Positions 14,364 to 23,697 are shown, counted from the stretch's first letter. The stretch: 37,587 bases of DNA from Thiocapsa sp. UBA6158 (GCF_002423035.1 NZ_DIUM01000002.1:1-37587); one strand, 5' to 3'. The notes: a model not told the origin generated them from the sequence alone. Numbers and translations are program-made.

Positions 14364-15914
14364 CTATCGCCGATTTCTCGCGCCCGTGTTTCGATTGGGC
14401 AGCTCGAGCAGGAAACGACCGGCGTTGGCCAACTGTCTGTGCACCAACGACCAGTTCTCCTCGCGTTTGCGCGCGTCTTGGCAGCGCAGCAGACGCGAGC
14501 GTTGGGCGGCGTCCAGGCGATCGAGGATGGCCGCCCAGAGGACATCCTCGACGTTGTAGATTCGCCCTCCGGCGAGACAGACCGGAATGACGCTCGCGAT
14601 CGGGACTGCAAGATCGGCCGACACCACCTCGACGGCAGCCAAGATACTCTCTGCCTTCAGGCTCTTCGGCTCGGCCAAGTCATAGGGCGGTAGCCACTCG
14701 CGCACCGGGCGCAGCCGATCGATATGGCTGAGCACGACGAGCAGCGGCGGCGGACGGCGGGTCAAACGCTCGGCGAAGGCGGCGCGCAAGCTGTCCAGGG
14801 TCTCGCGATCGGCGTGACGATCAGGGCGATCGGCGGCACTGACCCAGAGGATCATATCGGCGTCGCCCGCCGCCGTGCGCAGGGTCTGCTCGTCCATCGC
14901 GTCGGATCCGGGCGTGTCGTAGATCAGGGCGAGATCGAGCCCTTCGTGCGCCAGACGATAGGGCGTGAGCATCTTGGTCGTGTCCGGCAGCAGATCGGTC
15001 GCCACGCGCAGTTGGCCGAATAGGGCATTGATCAGACTGGACTTGCCGGCATTCGAGCGGCCCAGCACCAGGATCCGCAAGGGCTCCCCGTCCGGCTCTT
15101 CGGCCGCGTCGGACGCGCGCAGATCACGCGCGGATGTCGCTGTGGGTCGAGCCTCGGGAGCAGCGTCGGACAGCAGGAGCCGACCGCTGTAGAGCTCGAT
15201 CGCATAGGCGCCGACCTTGCGCACATACTCCTTCAGGATCCAGCCATACAGCTCGTCCTGCGCCAAGGCATAGCCGCGACCGCGCAGTTGGGCCAATGCC
15301 TCGGTCAAGAAGGCATTGGCCGGATTCATAACCCACTGTCCGGCGCGATAAAGCCCGAGCAAGCGATCCGCAAAGGGCTTCCAGCGATAGGCGCGCATCA
15401 GCGAGCCGACCGTGAGCCGGTGACTGAAGGGGATGTGGTCCGTGATGGTCTCGCGCAGATCACGGCTCGCACGCTCGACGATCAGGAGCGTGTGCGGCAC
15501 CGTCAGCTCCAACAAGGGCTCGTCGACGTCGGGATGAAAATGCCGAGCGACACGCTCGAGCGTCTGCTGTCCCAAGACCCCGAGCCGGTCGCCCTCCCCG
15601 ATCGGCCAGTCCTCGGGTTTGGTCTGCGCGGCCAGGTCCTCGACCAGAGCCCAGGCGCCTTCGGCGGCAGGTGGCCAATCGGGATCCGGCTCGGTCTCCG
15701 CTATGATGAGCAACCGGCGCTCATGCCGATGCAGCCAAGCCTGCAGACCGTATCCGGCCGCGCTGAAGAGGACGAGCGCGACCAGCCAGTAGCGCAGTGC
15801 CTCGACCTGCCACAGCCAGAGCAGCCCCAGCGGCAAGAGCGCCGCGACGGGAACCGCCCACAGCACAAGTGCAAGGAGGCGCATGCGATCGATGCGGCTC
15901 AGGAGTTTCTTCAT
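14364..15914 (-). CDS. Membrane-anchored GTPase with C-terminal G domain
   Basis: This is a 516-residue protein. Two membrane helices lie near the N-terminus (about 12-35 and 41-60), then about 200 residues of helical region, then a G domain: G1 GRSNAGKS at 285-292, a Thr-rich switch (DTTKMLTPY, 311-319), G3 DTPG at 333-336 and G4 SHID at 396-399 (a variant of NKxD). The fold is of the Era/MMR1-HSR1 type. The ATG at 15914 overlaps the TGA of the upstream GTPase (ATGA), so the two are made together. Two coupled membrane GTPases recall the YcjX/YcjF pairing in concept, but the sequence is distinct. The function is unknown; a stress or membrane-shape role is inference. Confidence 0.82.
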   Translation of the reverse strand: MKKLLSRIDRMRLLALVLWAVPVAALLPLGLLWLWQVEALRYWLVALVLFSAAGYGLQAWLHRHERRLLIIAETEPDPDWPPAAEGAWALVEDLAAQTKPEDWPIGEGDRLGVLGQQTLERVARHFHPDVDEPLLELTVPHTLLIVERASRDLRETITDHIPFSHRLTVGSLMRAYRWKPFADRLLGLYRAGQWVMNPANAFLTEALAQLRGRGYALAQDELYGWILKEYVRKVGAYAIELYSGRLLLSDAAPEARPTATSARDLRASDAAEEPDGEPLRILVLGRSNAGKSSLINALFGQLRVATDLLPDTTKMLTPYRLAHEGLDLALIYDTPGSDAMDEQTLRTAAGDADMILWVSAADRPDRHADRETLDSLRAAFAERLTRRPPPLLVVLSHIDRLRPVREWLPPYDLAEPKSLKAESILAAVEVVSADLAVPIASVIPVCLAGGRIYNVEDVLWAAILDRLDAAQRSRLLRCQDARKREENWSLVHRQLANAGRFLLELPNRNTGARNRR

Positions 15915-17137
15915 GGCCGATCCGATTTCACCAGGTCTTTGAGGAGGGCCGCACCGTTGTCGAACCCTTCGACGAAGGTGCGGCGCACCCCCTCTGCGTC
16001 CGCCGGCAGACCCCGGCGTCGGCGATTGAAGTGAAAGCCGGCGGCCTTGCCGAGCGCATAGGTCGTTGCACCGCTGGCGGTCGCGCCCCAGATGGCACCG
16101 GCCGTTTGGCCCCACACCGGAATGAGCTTGACCGCGGCCCGGCCCGCACTGCGCGCGGCATAGGCCACACCGATGCCGGTTCCGAGCAGACCCAGAAACT
16201 CGAGGATGGCACGCCGATCCCAATCCTGTCCGTAGAGCGCGGCGAGACTTTGCAGCATCTTCGCCTGGATTGCCGGCACGCCGACCAGATCCGCCAAGGG
16301 AATCGCACCGACACCGGCCGCCGCAATCGCATAGCCGACGATGTGCGGATGGGCGGATCGGGCATAGGCGTCGCGCACCCCGGCATCGCTGCGCAGCAGG
16401 GCTTGAAGGCGCAGCGACGAGACCCCGTCGATCGCCTGCCACAAGGCATCCAGACCGTAGTCGGACGGTTCGAATCCGTCCTCGGGAAGCGTCAGATCGA
16501 TCGGGACCCAACGCACCGGGATCTCGCCCGGAAGCGCGCCGAGTCGATCGCGTTGCGCCCGCAGCGCACGGGCGACATCGACCGGGACGGTCTCCGCCCA
16601 GTCGGCGTCCCCGAAGGGATAGGGCAAGGGATGCTCGCCGTCCGGCGGATAGGCATCGTGCAGTCCGGTCTGCGCAATCACCAAGGGCCATTCCGGGTGG
16701 CGACCGCGCACCTGCCGCAGGACCTCCCAGACATCGTCCTGGCGGATGTCGGTCGCCTTCATCACGGCCAACAGCAGGTGCGCCTGCGACTCGCAGTAGT
16801 GAATGTCGGCGCTCGGGTCGTAGGCAACCTCGCCGAGACCGCGGGTATCGAGGAAGCGCACCAGGGGCGCGTCCGTCGGGAAGTCATAGAGCCGCGTGGT
16901 CGCTGTACAGGGCTGGAATCCGTTGCCGATCTCGGCCAGTCCGCTCCCGGTCAGCGCGCGGATGATGGAGGTCTTGCCGGACTGGGTCTTGCCGATCAGC
17001 CAGACCACCGGGAGCGGGTGACGCGCACGGGCCTCGCGCAAGGCCGCGCCGAGGCTCGCGTCGTCGACCCGCGGCTCCAGCAGCGCCTCGCGCAGTCCGC
17101 GCCAGCGATCCGACCACCGTGTCCAGTGATTCCGCAT
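15911..17137 (-). CDS. GTPase with DUF697-like C-terminal membrane region
   Basis: This is a 408-residue protein. The G domain has G1 GKTQSGKT at 49-56, a Thr-containing switch (CTATTRLYDF) and G3 DTRG at 97-100; a classical NKxD is not obvious, with TGLHD at the expected place (AQTGLHDAY). The C-terminal 170 residues match DUF697-type regions: IPLADLVGVPAIQAKMLQSL, ILEFLGLLGTGIGVAYAARS and LIPVWGQTAGAIWGATASGA, which would sit in or on the membrane. ATG 17137 has AAGG upstream and is preferred to an upstream in-frame start. It is the first gene of a coupled two-gene unit and is divergent from pbpG. Confidence 0.85.
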   Translation of the reverse strand: MRNHWTRWSDRWRGLREALLEPRVDDASLGAALREARARHPLPVVWLIGKTQSGKTSIIRALTGSGLAEIGNGFQPCTATTRLYDFPTDAPLVRFLDTRGLGEVAYDPSADIHYCESQAHLLLAVMKATDIRQDDVWEVLRQVRGRHPEWPLVIAQTGLHDAYPPDGEHPLPYPFGDADWAETVPVDVARALRAQRDRLGALPGEIPVRWVPIDLTLPEDGFEPSDYGLDALWQAIDGVSSLRLQALLRSDAGVRDAYARSAHPHIVGYAIAAAGVGAIPLADLVGVPAIQAKMLQSLAALYGQDWDRRAILEFLGLLGTGIGVAYAARSAGRAAVKLIPVWGQTAGAIWGATASGATTYALGKAAGFHFNRRRRGLPADAEGVRRTFVEGFDNGAALLKDLVKSDRP

Positions 17138-17303
17138 CGGCACCTTGACCCCGACTCTCCGATGAAACAGCGACGCCCGCGACCCCGAGCGGCCGGCAGC
17201 CCGGTCAGAACCGGCCCCTTTCGACCCTGGCGATTGCCCGATCCTGTGCAATAATTCTCGCCGACGCCGGATATCCAGCCACCCTTGGCTCTACGTCGAC
17301 TCA

Positions 17304-17393
17304 TGTGAACCGCGTCCGCCGCTGCAGCCCCGGACTCATGCGAGGCCGCTGCGCCCGCAAGAAGGATGCAGGTCATGCCGGACAGGGTTCACA
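17304..17393. repeat. Dispersed AACCGCGTC element, copy 2 (partly decayed)
   Basis: The left end TGTGAACCGCGTCC (17304-17317) and right end GGACAGGGTTCACA (17380-17393) are inverted with two mismatches. The length of 90 bp fits the family. It lies in the divergent gap between the GTPase pair and pbpG, so this copy is at gene starts, not ends. No other feature is seen in 17138-17424. Confidence 0.5.
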
Positions 17394-17424
17394 CACCGCT
17401 CATTATCGCCGAGATTTGCCTCTC

Positions 17425-18360
17425 ATGCCCCCATCGTCGTTGTCGCCGATCAATCTACTCGAGACCCTGTATCCGCCGGCCCGACAGGGTCACGCGATCA
17501 AGAACATCGGCCGGATGCTCCTGTCCGCGCTGATGATCGCCGGCCTGATCCTCTGCAGCGACGCCTTCGCCGCGAGTCAGCAGCAGGGCTCCGGCACCTC
17601 CGGTCCGAAGATCAATTCAGCGAGCGCACTGATCGTCGACGAGCAGGGCAATCGGATCTACGGCAAAAACACCCGCGAGGTGAAACCCATCGCCTCGGTG
17701 ACAAAGCTGATGACGGCGATGGTGGTGTTGGACTCCGGCGTCTCGCTGGATGCGCCCATCACCATCACGGAGGAGGATCGCGACACCCTGCGCCACAGCC
17801 GTTCGCGCCTGCGCATCGGCCAAGCGACCTTATCGCGCCACGAGATGCTGATGGTCTCGCTCATGTCCTCGGACAATCGCGCTGCCGCCGCGCTCGCGCG
17901 CACCTCGCCGGGCGGAACCCCGCAATTCGTCGCGGCCATGAACCGCAAGGCCCAAGCGCTCGGGATGCACGATACCTCCTTTGCCGACAGCAGCGGGCTG
18001 GACAACCGCAACCGCTCCACGGCCGAGGATCTGGTCAAGATGGTCCGCGCTTCGGCCCAATACCCGTTGATCCGCGAGGCCGGATCACGCGGGGAAATGA
18101 CGGTTCATCCCTTCGCCGGCCAGGGTGCCTTGGAGTATCGCAACACCAATCCGTTGGTGCGCAACCCGGAATGGCATGTCGAGGTGAGCAAGACCGGGTT
18201 CATCAACGAGGCCGGACATTGCCTGGTGATGCAGACCCGGATCGGCGGTCGGCGACTCTATGTCGTCTTCCTGGACGCCGTCGGAAAGCTCACGCCGGTC
18301 GGCGATTCCAACCGCTTGCGTACCTGGCTCGTCGGTGGACAACGCATCGCCGGGAATTGA
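17425..18360 (+). CDS. pbpG: D-alanyl-D-alanine endopeptidase (PBP7 type)
   Basis: The 311-residue periplasmic enzyme cuts D-Ala-mDAP cross-links in peptidoglycan. The serine-peptidase S11 motifs are present: SVTK at 91-94 (nucleophile Ser91), SDN at 149-151 and KTG at 256-258. A hydrophobic export segment MLLSALMIAGLILCSDAFA spans about 31-49, with cleavage probably before ASQQ. The true start may therefore be the ATG at 17515 rather than 17425; both are in frame. The length without the long C-terminal anchor domain of PBP5/6 favours PbpG. It is followed 21 bases later by the hemolysin III gene in the same direction. Confidence 0.9.
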   Translation: MPPSSLSPINLLETLYPPARQGHAIKNIGRMLLSALMIAGLILCSDAFAASQQQGSGTSGPKINSASALIVDEQGNRIYGKNTREVKPIASVTKLMTAMVVLDSGVSLDAPITITEEDRDTLRHSRSRLRIGQATLSRHEMLMVSLMSSDNRAAAALARTSPGGTPQFVAAMNRKAQALGMHDTSFADSSGLDNRNRSTAEDLVKMVRASAQYPLIREAGSRGEMTVHPFAGQGALEYRNTNPLVRNPEWHVEVSKTGFINEAGHCLVMQTRIGGRRLYVVFLDAVGKLTPVGDSNRLRTWLVGGQRIAGN

Positions 18361-18381
18361 GTTCGCGAGGGTTCGCATTCG

Positions 18382-18996
18382 ATGTACGCAGGCGAACGCT
18401 TCAACAGCATCTCGCACCTGGTCGGCGCGGCCCTCGCGCTGATCGGCGTGTCCGTGCTCGTGACCCTCGCCGGGATTCAGGGCGGCGCGCTGCGTATCGT
18501 CACCTTCAGCGTCTACGGCGCCACGCTCTTCCTGCTCTACCTCGTCTCGACCCTGTATCACAGCCTGCGAGGACGCGCGAAGCGGGTCTTCAAGATCCTC
18601 GACCATGATGCCATCTATCCGCTGATCGCCGGCACCTATACCCCGTTCAGCCTGCTGGTGCTGCAGGGGAAAACGGGATGGTGGATGTTCGGTGCCATCT
18701 GGACCCTCGCCGTGATCGGTATCTTGATCGACAGCCTTTCGCATCGAGGGCGGCGAATCCTGCCGATGATCATCTATTTTACGATGGGTTGGCTCATCGT
18801 CCTCGCCCTCGAGCCCCTGGTGGCAAACCTACCCCCGGTCGGCTTTTGGGGACTCGTCGCCGGTGGTCTCTTCTACACCTTCGGCATCGTCTTCTACGCA
18901 CTCGACAGGCGCTTCTCCTGGTCACACGGCGTCTGGCACCTCTTCGTCCTCGCGGGCAGCATCAGCCACTATCTGACGATCCTGTTCTATCTTTGA
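18382..18996 (+). CDS. trhA: Hemolysin III family (PAQR-like) membrane protein
   Basis: This is a 204-residue protein with seven membrane helices. Family marks are STLYHSL after helix two, DHDAIYPLIAGTYTPF, and HGVWHLFVLAGSISHY near the end; these Ser/His/Asp residues form the metal site shared with PAQR receptors. E. coli TrhA has been linked to membrane energetics, and the hemolysin name comes from Bacillus; the role here is not known. GAGGG lies before ATG 18382. The TGA at 18994-18996 lies at the presumed left end of a decayed dispersed repeat. Confidence 0.9.
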   Translation: MYAGERFNSISHLVGAALALIGVSVLVTLAGIQGGALRIVTFSVYGATLFLLYLVSTLYHSLRGRAKRVFKILDHDAIYPLIAGTYTPFSLLVLQGKTGWWMFGAIWTLAVIGILIDSLSHRGRRILPMIIYFTMGWLIVLALEPLVANLPPVGFWGLVAGGLFYTFGIVFYALDRRFSWSHGVWHLFVLAGSISHYLTILFYL

Positions 18997-19085
18997 TAGC
19001 CGTTGCAAAGACGGCAATCCCCGGTACATTTACCCGACGGTGCCTCAACGCAAAAACAGCGCATCACCCGCCGGACGCGGTTTAA
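18993..19085. repeat. Dispersed AACCGCGTC element, copy 3 (left end decayed)
   Basis: The right end GACGCGGTTTAA (19074-19085) is perfect, and the adjacent CAAAAACAGCGCATC resembles the inner part of the copies ending at 23891 and 35401. The expected left end falls on TTGATAGCCG at about 18993, which only weakly fits, next to the hemolysin III stop codon. An ATG at 19040, in frame with the helicase, lies within the element and is unlikely to be a start. Confidence 0.45.
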
Positions 19086-19123
19086 TATGGGGAACCGACC
19101 AAAAACCGGGAATATCCGTCTCC

Positions 19124-22100
19124 ATGCACGCCGGCCTAGACCAGACGCACGACCTCGATCCCTTCACCCTCGATCACGATCAGCTTCACGCCCTGGCCAC
19201 CGCCGACCGGGTGCGCGACGGCTTGCGCCATTACAGAGACAACCGCGTCGCCGAGTTGCAGCTGGACGGTGCCTACTTGCGTGCGGACGTCGAAGACGAG
19301 GAACGTGAAGAGATCGTCGCGCTCGAGCTGAGTTACGACGGCGACGGCAATCTGGTCTGTCTGTGCGACTGCGGCACACCCTCGGACCGACCCTGTGTCC
19401 ATGCACTCGCCGCGCTCTTTGCCCGCTCGGCACGCGGGGCGGCCGAGGGCGAGCTGCTCGGTGCGGTGGAAGGCGCGATCGACGAGCGGGTGAAACGCGG
19501 ACGCACCGAGGTCCGGGTCGAACACCTCTCGGGGGATCCGGGTTACGGGGCCTGGAGCGCGCGCTCGCTCGTCTCCTCCACCCATGTTCCGGTCAGCTAC
19601 CGTGTGCACATCCGCTCGCTCGACCGACGCGCCAACTATTGCACCTGCCCGGACTTTGCGACCAACCAGCTGGGGACCTGCAAGCACATCGAGGCGGTGC
19701 TGCACCGTATCGCCAAACGGCGCGACGCCAAATCCCTGAGGACCGTCGGACCGCCCTCCCCCTTTGTCTACCTCGACTGGGAGGGCGATCCTGCCCCACA
19801 GATCCGTCTTCACCGGGCGATGCAACGTCCGGACAACCCGCTCGATCCCGAGCTGGTCGCGCTGCTGGATGCGCATTTCGACGACACGGGCGCCTACCGT
19901 CGGCGTCTGCCCGAAGACTTTCTGCGCCTGGCCGATGCCTTGGCCGGGCGGGGGGACATCGATCTGGGTGAAGACGCGCTCGGCTTCGCCCGCCGTCTAG
20001 CCGAGCAGGCCGCCCAGCGGCAGCGTGCACGCGACATCGGCGAGGCGATCCGTGCCTCGGGCGGACGCCTGCCGGGGGTGACCGCACGCCTTTATCCCTA
20101 CCAGGTCGAGGGCGTAGCCTTTTTGGCCGCCAACGGTCGGGCGCTGCTGGCCGACGACATGGGTCTCGGCAAGACGCTCCAAGCCATCTCGGCGGCCGCC
20201 TGGCTGCATAGCCATGCGGAGGTCGAGCGAATCCTGGTGATCTGCCCGGCCTCGCTCAAGCAACAGTGGGCACGCGAGATCCGCAAGTTCACCGGTCAGG
20301 AGGCGCGGGTGATCCAGGGACCGGCCGCCACGCGAGCCGCCCAGTACCGAGGCAGCAGCGGCTTCCTGATCGTCAACTACGAGCTGGTCCTGCGCGACGG
20401 CAGCATCATCGCCGAGATCTTGCGCCCCGATCTGGTGATCCTGGACGAGGCACAGCGCATCAAGAACTGGCGCACCAAGATCGCCGCGGCCGTCAAACGC
20501 ATCCCCTCGCGCTACGCCTTCGCCTTAACCGGCACGCCGCTCGAGAACCGGCTCGAAGACCTCTACAGCCTGATGCAGGTGGTCGACCAAAAGGTGCTCG
20601 GCCCGCTCTGGCGCTATCTGGTGGACTTCCACATCACCGACGAGCGCGGCAAGGTACTAGGCTACCGCAACCTCTCCGAGCTGCGGCGTCGGCTCGCGCC
20701 CGTCATGCTGCGTCGCGACCGCCAACTGGTGCGCGATCAGCTCCCCGACCGGATCGAGAGCCGCCTGGACATCCCGCTCGACGCCTGCCAGCAAGAGCTG
20801 CACGATGCCGGCATTCAGGCCGCCGGGATTCTGGCGCAGATCGCCAAGCGTCGCCCCCTCACACCGGGCGAGTCGAACCGGCTGATGGCCAATCTGCAGC
20901 AAGCGCGCATGGCCTGCGACGCCGCCGGGTTGGTCGACAAGGAAACCGAGGGGTCGCCCAAGCTCGACGAGCTGGCGAATCTGCTCGACGAGCTCTGTCT
21001 GCAATCCGGACTCAAGGCCGTGGTCTTCTCGCAGTGGGAGCAGATGACACGGATGGTGGAGGAGCGCGTGCGCGCGCTGGGACTCGGCTGCATCCGCCTG
21101 CACGGTGGTGTGCCGACGGCCAAACGCGGCGGCCTGATCGATCGCTTCAACGAAGACGACGGCTGTCAGGTCTTCATCTCGACCGATGCCGGCGGGGTCG
21201 GGCTCAATCTGCAGACGGCCTCGGTCCTGGTCAATCTGGACATCCCCTGGAACCCGGCGGTACTGGATCAGCGCATCGCCCGGGTCCACCGTCTCGGGCA
21301 GACCCGCAAGGTCCAGATCATCCTGCTGGTCGCCGCCGAGTCCTACGAGTGCCGTGTCCTCGAGCTGGTCCAGGGCAAGCGCAACCTCTTCGAGAACGTG
21401 GTCGATCAAGACGCCACGGAAGATGTCGTCGGGGTCTCGCGCAAGCTGGTGGAGGTGCTGGCGGACGATCTCGCCGGATTGCCCGGAGTCCCCACGACAG
21501 CCACCGAAACCTTAGGCGAGCAGGCCGAGGAAGGACCTTCCGAAGAACCGGCATCTGAACCGGCAGACTCCGAACTCACACCGAGTCCGGACATCGATTT
21601 GAGTGCCGACGTGACGACGCCGACCGACGACACGCCGGTCGAGCGGGCAGAGCCCATCCCGCTCGCCGATGCGACGCGAGATGCCGAGATGGAAGAGGCC
21701 ATTCGTCATGCCATCGAGGCCGTCCAGAACGCATTCGGCGCCCGAATCGAGCGGATCCTCGGCTCCGGCGGCGGCCTGCTGGTGGTCTTGGATCGGGTCG
21801 ATGCCGAGGCCGATCGGCTTGCTGCGGCGATCTCCGGCCAAGTCCCGGTGGCACTGATCGACCCGAGAACGCTGAGCGGGCTGCGGCGGCTCGGGGACGC
21901 CTCTCCGATCGCTCGGGCGCGCCCGTTGGTCGAGCCCTCGAAAGACCGGCTCAGCCCGCAAGAACCCAAACTGCTGTCGCGGGCGCGGGAGAAGCTCCGG
22001 GGTGCCGAGGTCCTGATCCAACAGGCCTGCCCCGCCCCGGCGATGGACCTGCTGCTCGGCGCCCTTCTCGCCTGCGCCGCCGTGCGCGCCGAGCAGGAGA

Positions 22101-22291
22101 CCCCGCCGACACCCCAACAAGCCGGGATCTGGCTCTACAGCGAGGCCCTGCCGAAAGGCATCCTGACCCAAGAAGAGGCGGGCCTGCTCATGCGCGCGCT
22201 CGCCCTGTCGCAAGGCGCAGAGGCGATCCCCGATGCGCTGCTCCGAGACCTCGCCGCCGACATCGCGCGCTTCGTCGCTGGAACGGACTAA
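19124..22291 (+). CDS. SNF2-family helicase/ATPase with SWIM zinc motifs
   Basis: This is a 1055-residue protein. Two Cys/His clusters lie near the N-terminus: C79, C81, C83, C91 and H93 (CLCDCG...PCVH), and a classical SWIM motif C173-x-C175...C186-x-H188. The SNF2 motor follows: DDMGLGKT with Lys350, DEAQ at 441-444, ALTGTPLENRLEDLYSLM, VFSQWEQM, STDAGGVGLNLQ and RIARVHRLGQT. An acidic linker at about 800-850 leads to a C-terminal domain of 200 residues that I do not recognise. Such proteins are ATP-driven DNA translocases that remodel protein-DNA or RNA polymerase complexes. The start at 19124 is chosen because the longer frame begins inside a repeat. The C-terminal extension is longer than in common bacterial SWIM-SNF2 proteins. 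Confidence 0.92.
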   Translation: MHAGLDQTHDLDPFTLDHDQLHALATADRVRDGLRHYRDNRVAELQLDGAYLRADVEDEEREEIVALELSYDGDGNLVCLCDCGTPSDRPCVHALAALFARSARGAAEGELLGAVEGAIDERVKRGRTEVRVEHLSGDPGYGAWSARSLVSSTHVPVSYRVHIRSLDRRANYCTCPDFATNQLGTCKHIEAVLHRIAKRRDAKSLRTVGPPSPFVYLDWEGDPAPQIRLHRAMQRPDNPLDPELVALLDAHFDDTGAYRRRLPEDFLRLADALAGRGDIDLGEDALGFARRLAEQAAQRQRARDIGEAIRASGGRLPGVTARLYPYQVEGVAFLAANGRALLADDMGLGKTLQAISAAAWLHSHAEVERILVICPASLKQQWAREIRKFTGQEARVIQGPAATRAAQYRGSSGFLIVNYELVLRDGSIIAEILRPDLVILDEAQRIKNWRTKIAAAVKRIPSRYAFALTGTPLENRLEDLYSLMQVVDQKVLGPLWRYLVDFHITDERGKVLGYRNLSELRRRLAPVMLRRDRQLVRDQLPDRIESRLDIPLDACQQELHDAGIQAAGILAQIAKRRPLTPGESNRLMANLQQARMACDAAGLVDKETEGSPKLDELANLLDELCLQSGLKAVVFSQWEQMTRMVEERVRALGLGCIRLHGGVPTAKRGGLIDRFNEDDGCQVFISTDAGGVGLNLQTASVLVNLDIPWNPAVLDQRIARVHRLGQTRKVQIILLVAAESYECRVLELVQGKRNLFENVVDQDATEDVVGVSRKLVEVLADDLAGLPGVPTTATETLGEQAEEGPSEEPASEPADSELTPSPDIDLSADVTTPTDDTPVERAEPIPLADATRDAEMEEAIRHAIEAVQNAFGARIERILGSGGGLLVVLDRVDAEADRLAAAISGQVPVALIDPRTLSGLRRLGDASPIARARPLVEPSKDRLSPQEPKLLSRAREKLRGAEVLIQQACPAPAMDLLLGALLACAAVRAEQETPPTPQQAGIWLYSEALPKGILTQEEAGLLMRALALSQGAEAIPDALLRDLAADIARFVAGTD

Positions 22292-22350
22292 TCCGACCAG
22301 CGACGACAGCGGACAACCACCGTCGGATTCTTCATTTCACAAACACGCAC

Positions 22351-22436
22351 CTGAACCGCGTCGACTCCAACCTCCCGAGGATCCGGCAGCGCCGATCGGA
22401 CTCCGCCCGGCGCACACCGGACGGGACGCGGTTCAG
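22351..22436. repeat. Dispersed AACCGCGTC element, copy 4
   Basis: Perfect 12-bp inverted ends CTGAACCGCGTC (22351-22362) and GACGCGGTTCAG (22425-22436); 86 bp in total. It lies in the convergent gap between the SNF2 gene and the outer-membrane gene, whose stop codon begins two bases beyond the element. Confidence 0.75.
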
Positions 22437-22438
22437 TC

Positions 22439-23401
22439 TCAATGGAAATGATGCACGAATCTGAGGTTGAACCTGGAGCCCTCGGGGCGATTCTCCGCCT
22501 CCGTTTCCCAATAGGCGTTCACGAAGAGGTGGTCGTGCTTGGAGAAGTGGTAGACCAGCCCTGGTCCGATGCCGAGGACCTGCTCCTCGCTGTCGCGCAC
22601 GCCTCGGCCGTCGATCTTGCTCTCGGTGAACTGCTTGAGAAAATAACCGTTGATGCCAACGCGCAGACGACTCGGCAGCACCTCGTAGGCGCTCGCGAAG
22701 TTGGCGTGAACCGCTTGGCCGGCTTGGGTATCGTTGGCGCGCAGCGGCTTGTAGGGATCATCGTTCTCGGCGTTCCAGAGATAGTGCAGGCGCCACGAGG
22801 CCGTCCATTTCGGCGCCAGGAAGGCCGTCGCCGCCCAATAGGGGTTGAAGGAGAAATAATTGCTGCCGACGTTCAACGCATCGTTTGCGTCGTAGGATCC
22901 GGTCGGGAAGATCATCTGGAATTCGACACGCTGCACGAATTTCGGTCCGTTGGGACCCATGACGGGATCCCACTGCAGATAGGGCCCGATCAAGAGGTCG
23001 CCCAAATTACCGCCGTTCGCCGAAATCGCGAAGTTGTCCTTCGGATCCAGATCGAAGCCGGCGTAGGGCAACATCAGATTCATGCCCCACTTGCCGCCGA
23101 GCAGGAGGGGCTGATCCGATTGATAGAGAACCTGCGTCAGACCGATATTCGCCTCGACCTCCGCCTTCTCGAGTCCGCGCGCGGTCGGCAGGCGCAGGTC
23201 GGCGCCGCCGGCATCCTTGAGGCGCCCGTTGCGATAAAACTGCACGTACTGCTGGGCGTACCAGCCCGGCCCCGCCGGCGGCGCGCCGTCGAGAAAACTG
23301 GTAAACCCGAGATTCACGGCGGGCAGATCGTACGCCTGTGTCAGCGACGTCACCCCGAGCCCGACCGCAGCCACCAACAGTCTTCCACCCTCCTTCAACA
23401 T
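22439..23401 (-). CDS. Outer-membrane beta-barrel protein (phenol MetA-degradation-like)
   Basis: This is a 320-residue exported protein. A signal peptide spans residues 1-23 (LLVAAVGLGVTSLTQA, cleavage before YDLP). The mature part alternates short amphipathic strands with aromatic ends (YAQQYVQFYRNGRL, GKWGMNLMLPYAGF, FVQRVEFQMIFPTGSYD) and ends RFNLRFVHHFH, with a terminal aromatic/hydrophobic pattern normal for outer-membrane barrels. It resembles the SphA/Phenol_MetA_deg family, whose members are proposed channels for hydrophobic substrates. ATG 23401 has an AGGGG site upstream. No catabolic genes are next to it, so the substrate is unknown. It is monocistronic. Confidence 0.8.
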   Translation of the reverse strand: MLKEGGRLLVAAVGLGVTSLTQAYDLPAVNLGFTSFLDGAPPAGPGWYAQQYVQFYRNGRLKDAGGADLRLPTARGLEKAEVEANIGLTQVLYQSDQPLLLGGKWGMNLMLPYAGFDLDPKDNFAISANGGNLGDLLIGPYLQWDPVMGPNGPKFVQRVEFQMIFPTGSYDANDALNVGSNYFSFNPYWAATAFLAPKWTASWRLHYLWNAENDDPYKPLRANDTQAGQAVHANFASAYEVLPSRLRVGINGYFLKQFTESKIDGRGVRDSEEQVLGIGPGLVYHFSKHDHLFVNAYWETEAENRPEGSRFNLRFVHHFH

Positions 23402-23501
23402 CGTCGCGCCCCTGATTCTTTTGGTTTGGAGATGAGGCGCGACCCCCTCGCGCCCTAAAAGCGCGTGAAGGATAAGGGAATGCGCGGGGCGTGACAAAGC
23501 G

Positions 23502-23697
23502 ATGACAGCGCGGGAGCGAAGAGCTTCCGGGTGACGGCCTCCTGCCTCCTGCGATTAGCGATCAGCTCTCAGCAGAGGATCCAGACCAGGCACGATCCAT
23601 CGGGGTGGGGTGGAGACTGGACGCTGGAAGCTAACAACTGAGAGCCAATGACTCACTAACCGCCGACCACCCCGCCTCTTTCGCCGCTCACGCTGCC
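23502..23697. other. Non-coding gap with degenerate short repeats
   Basis: This is part of the gap between the outer-membrane gene start and the radical SAM gene. It holds CTCCTGCCTCCTGC (from about 23538), related to the heptamer tract at 14287, and short inverted words (GCTCTCAGC, AACTGAGAGCC). No credible gene is seen. The pair of dispersed elements follows at 23698. Confidence 0.4.

Noticed and set aside
15915..16691. N-terminal extension of the membrane GTPase at 14364
   Set aside because: The added part overlaps the upstream GTPase in another frame and has shadow composition; ATGA coupling fixes the start at 15914.
19040..19123. Extension of the SNF2 protein to an upstream ATG
   Set aside because: The added codons lie in a decayed dispersed repeat and the residues look non-conserved; ATG 19124 is a better start.
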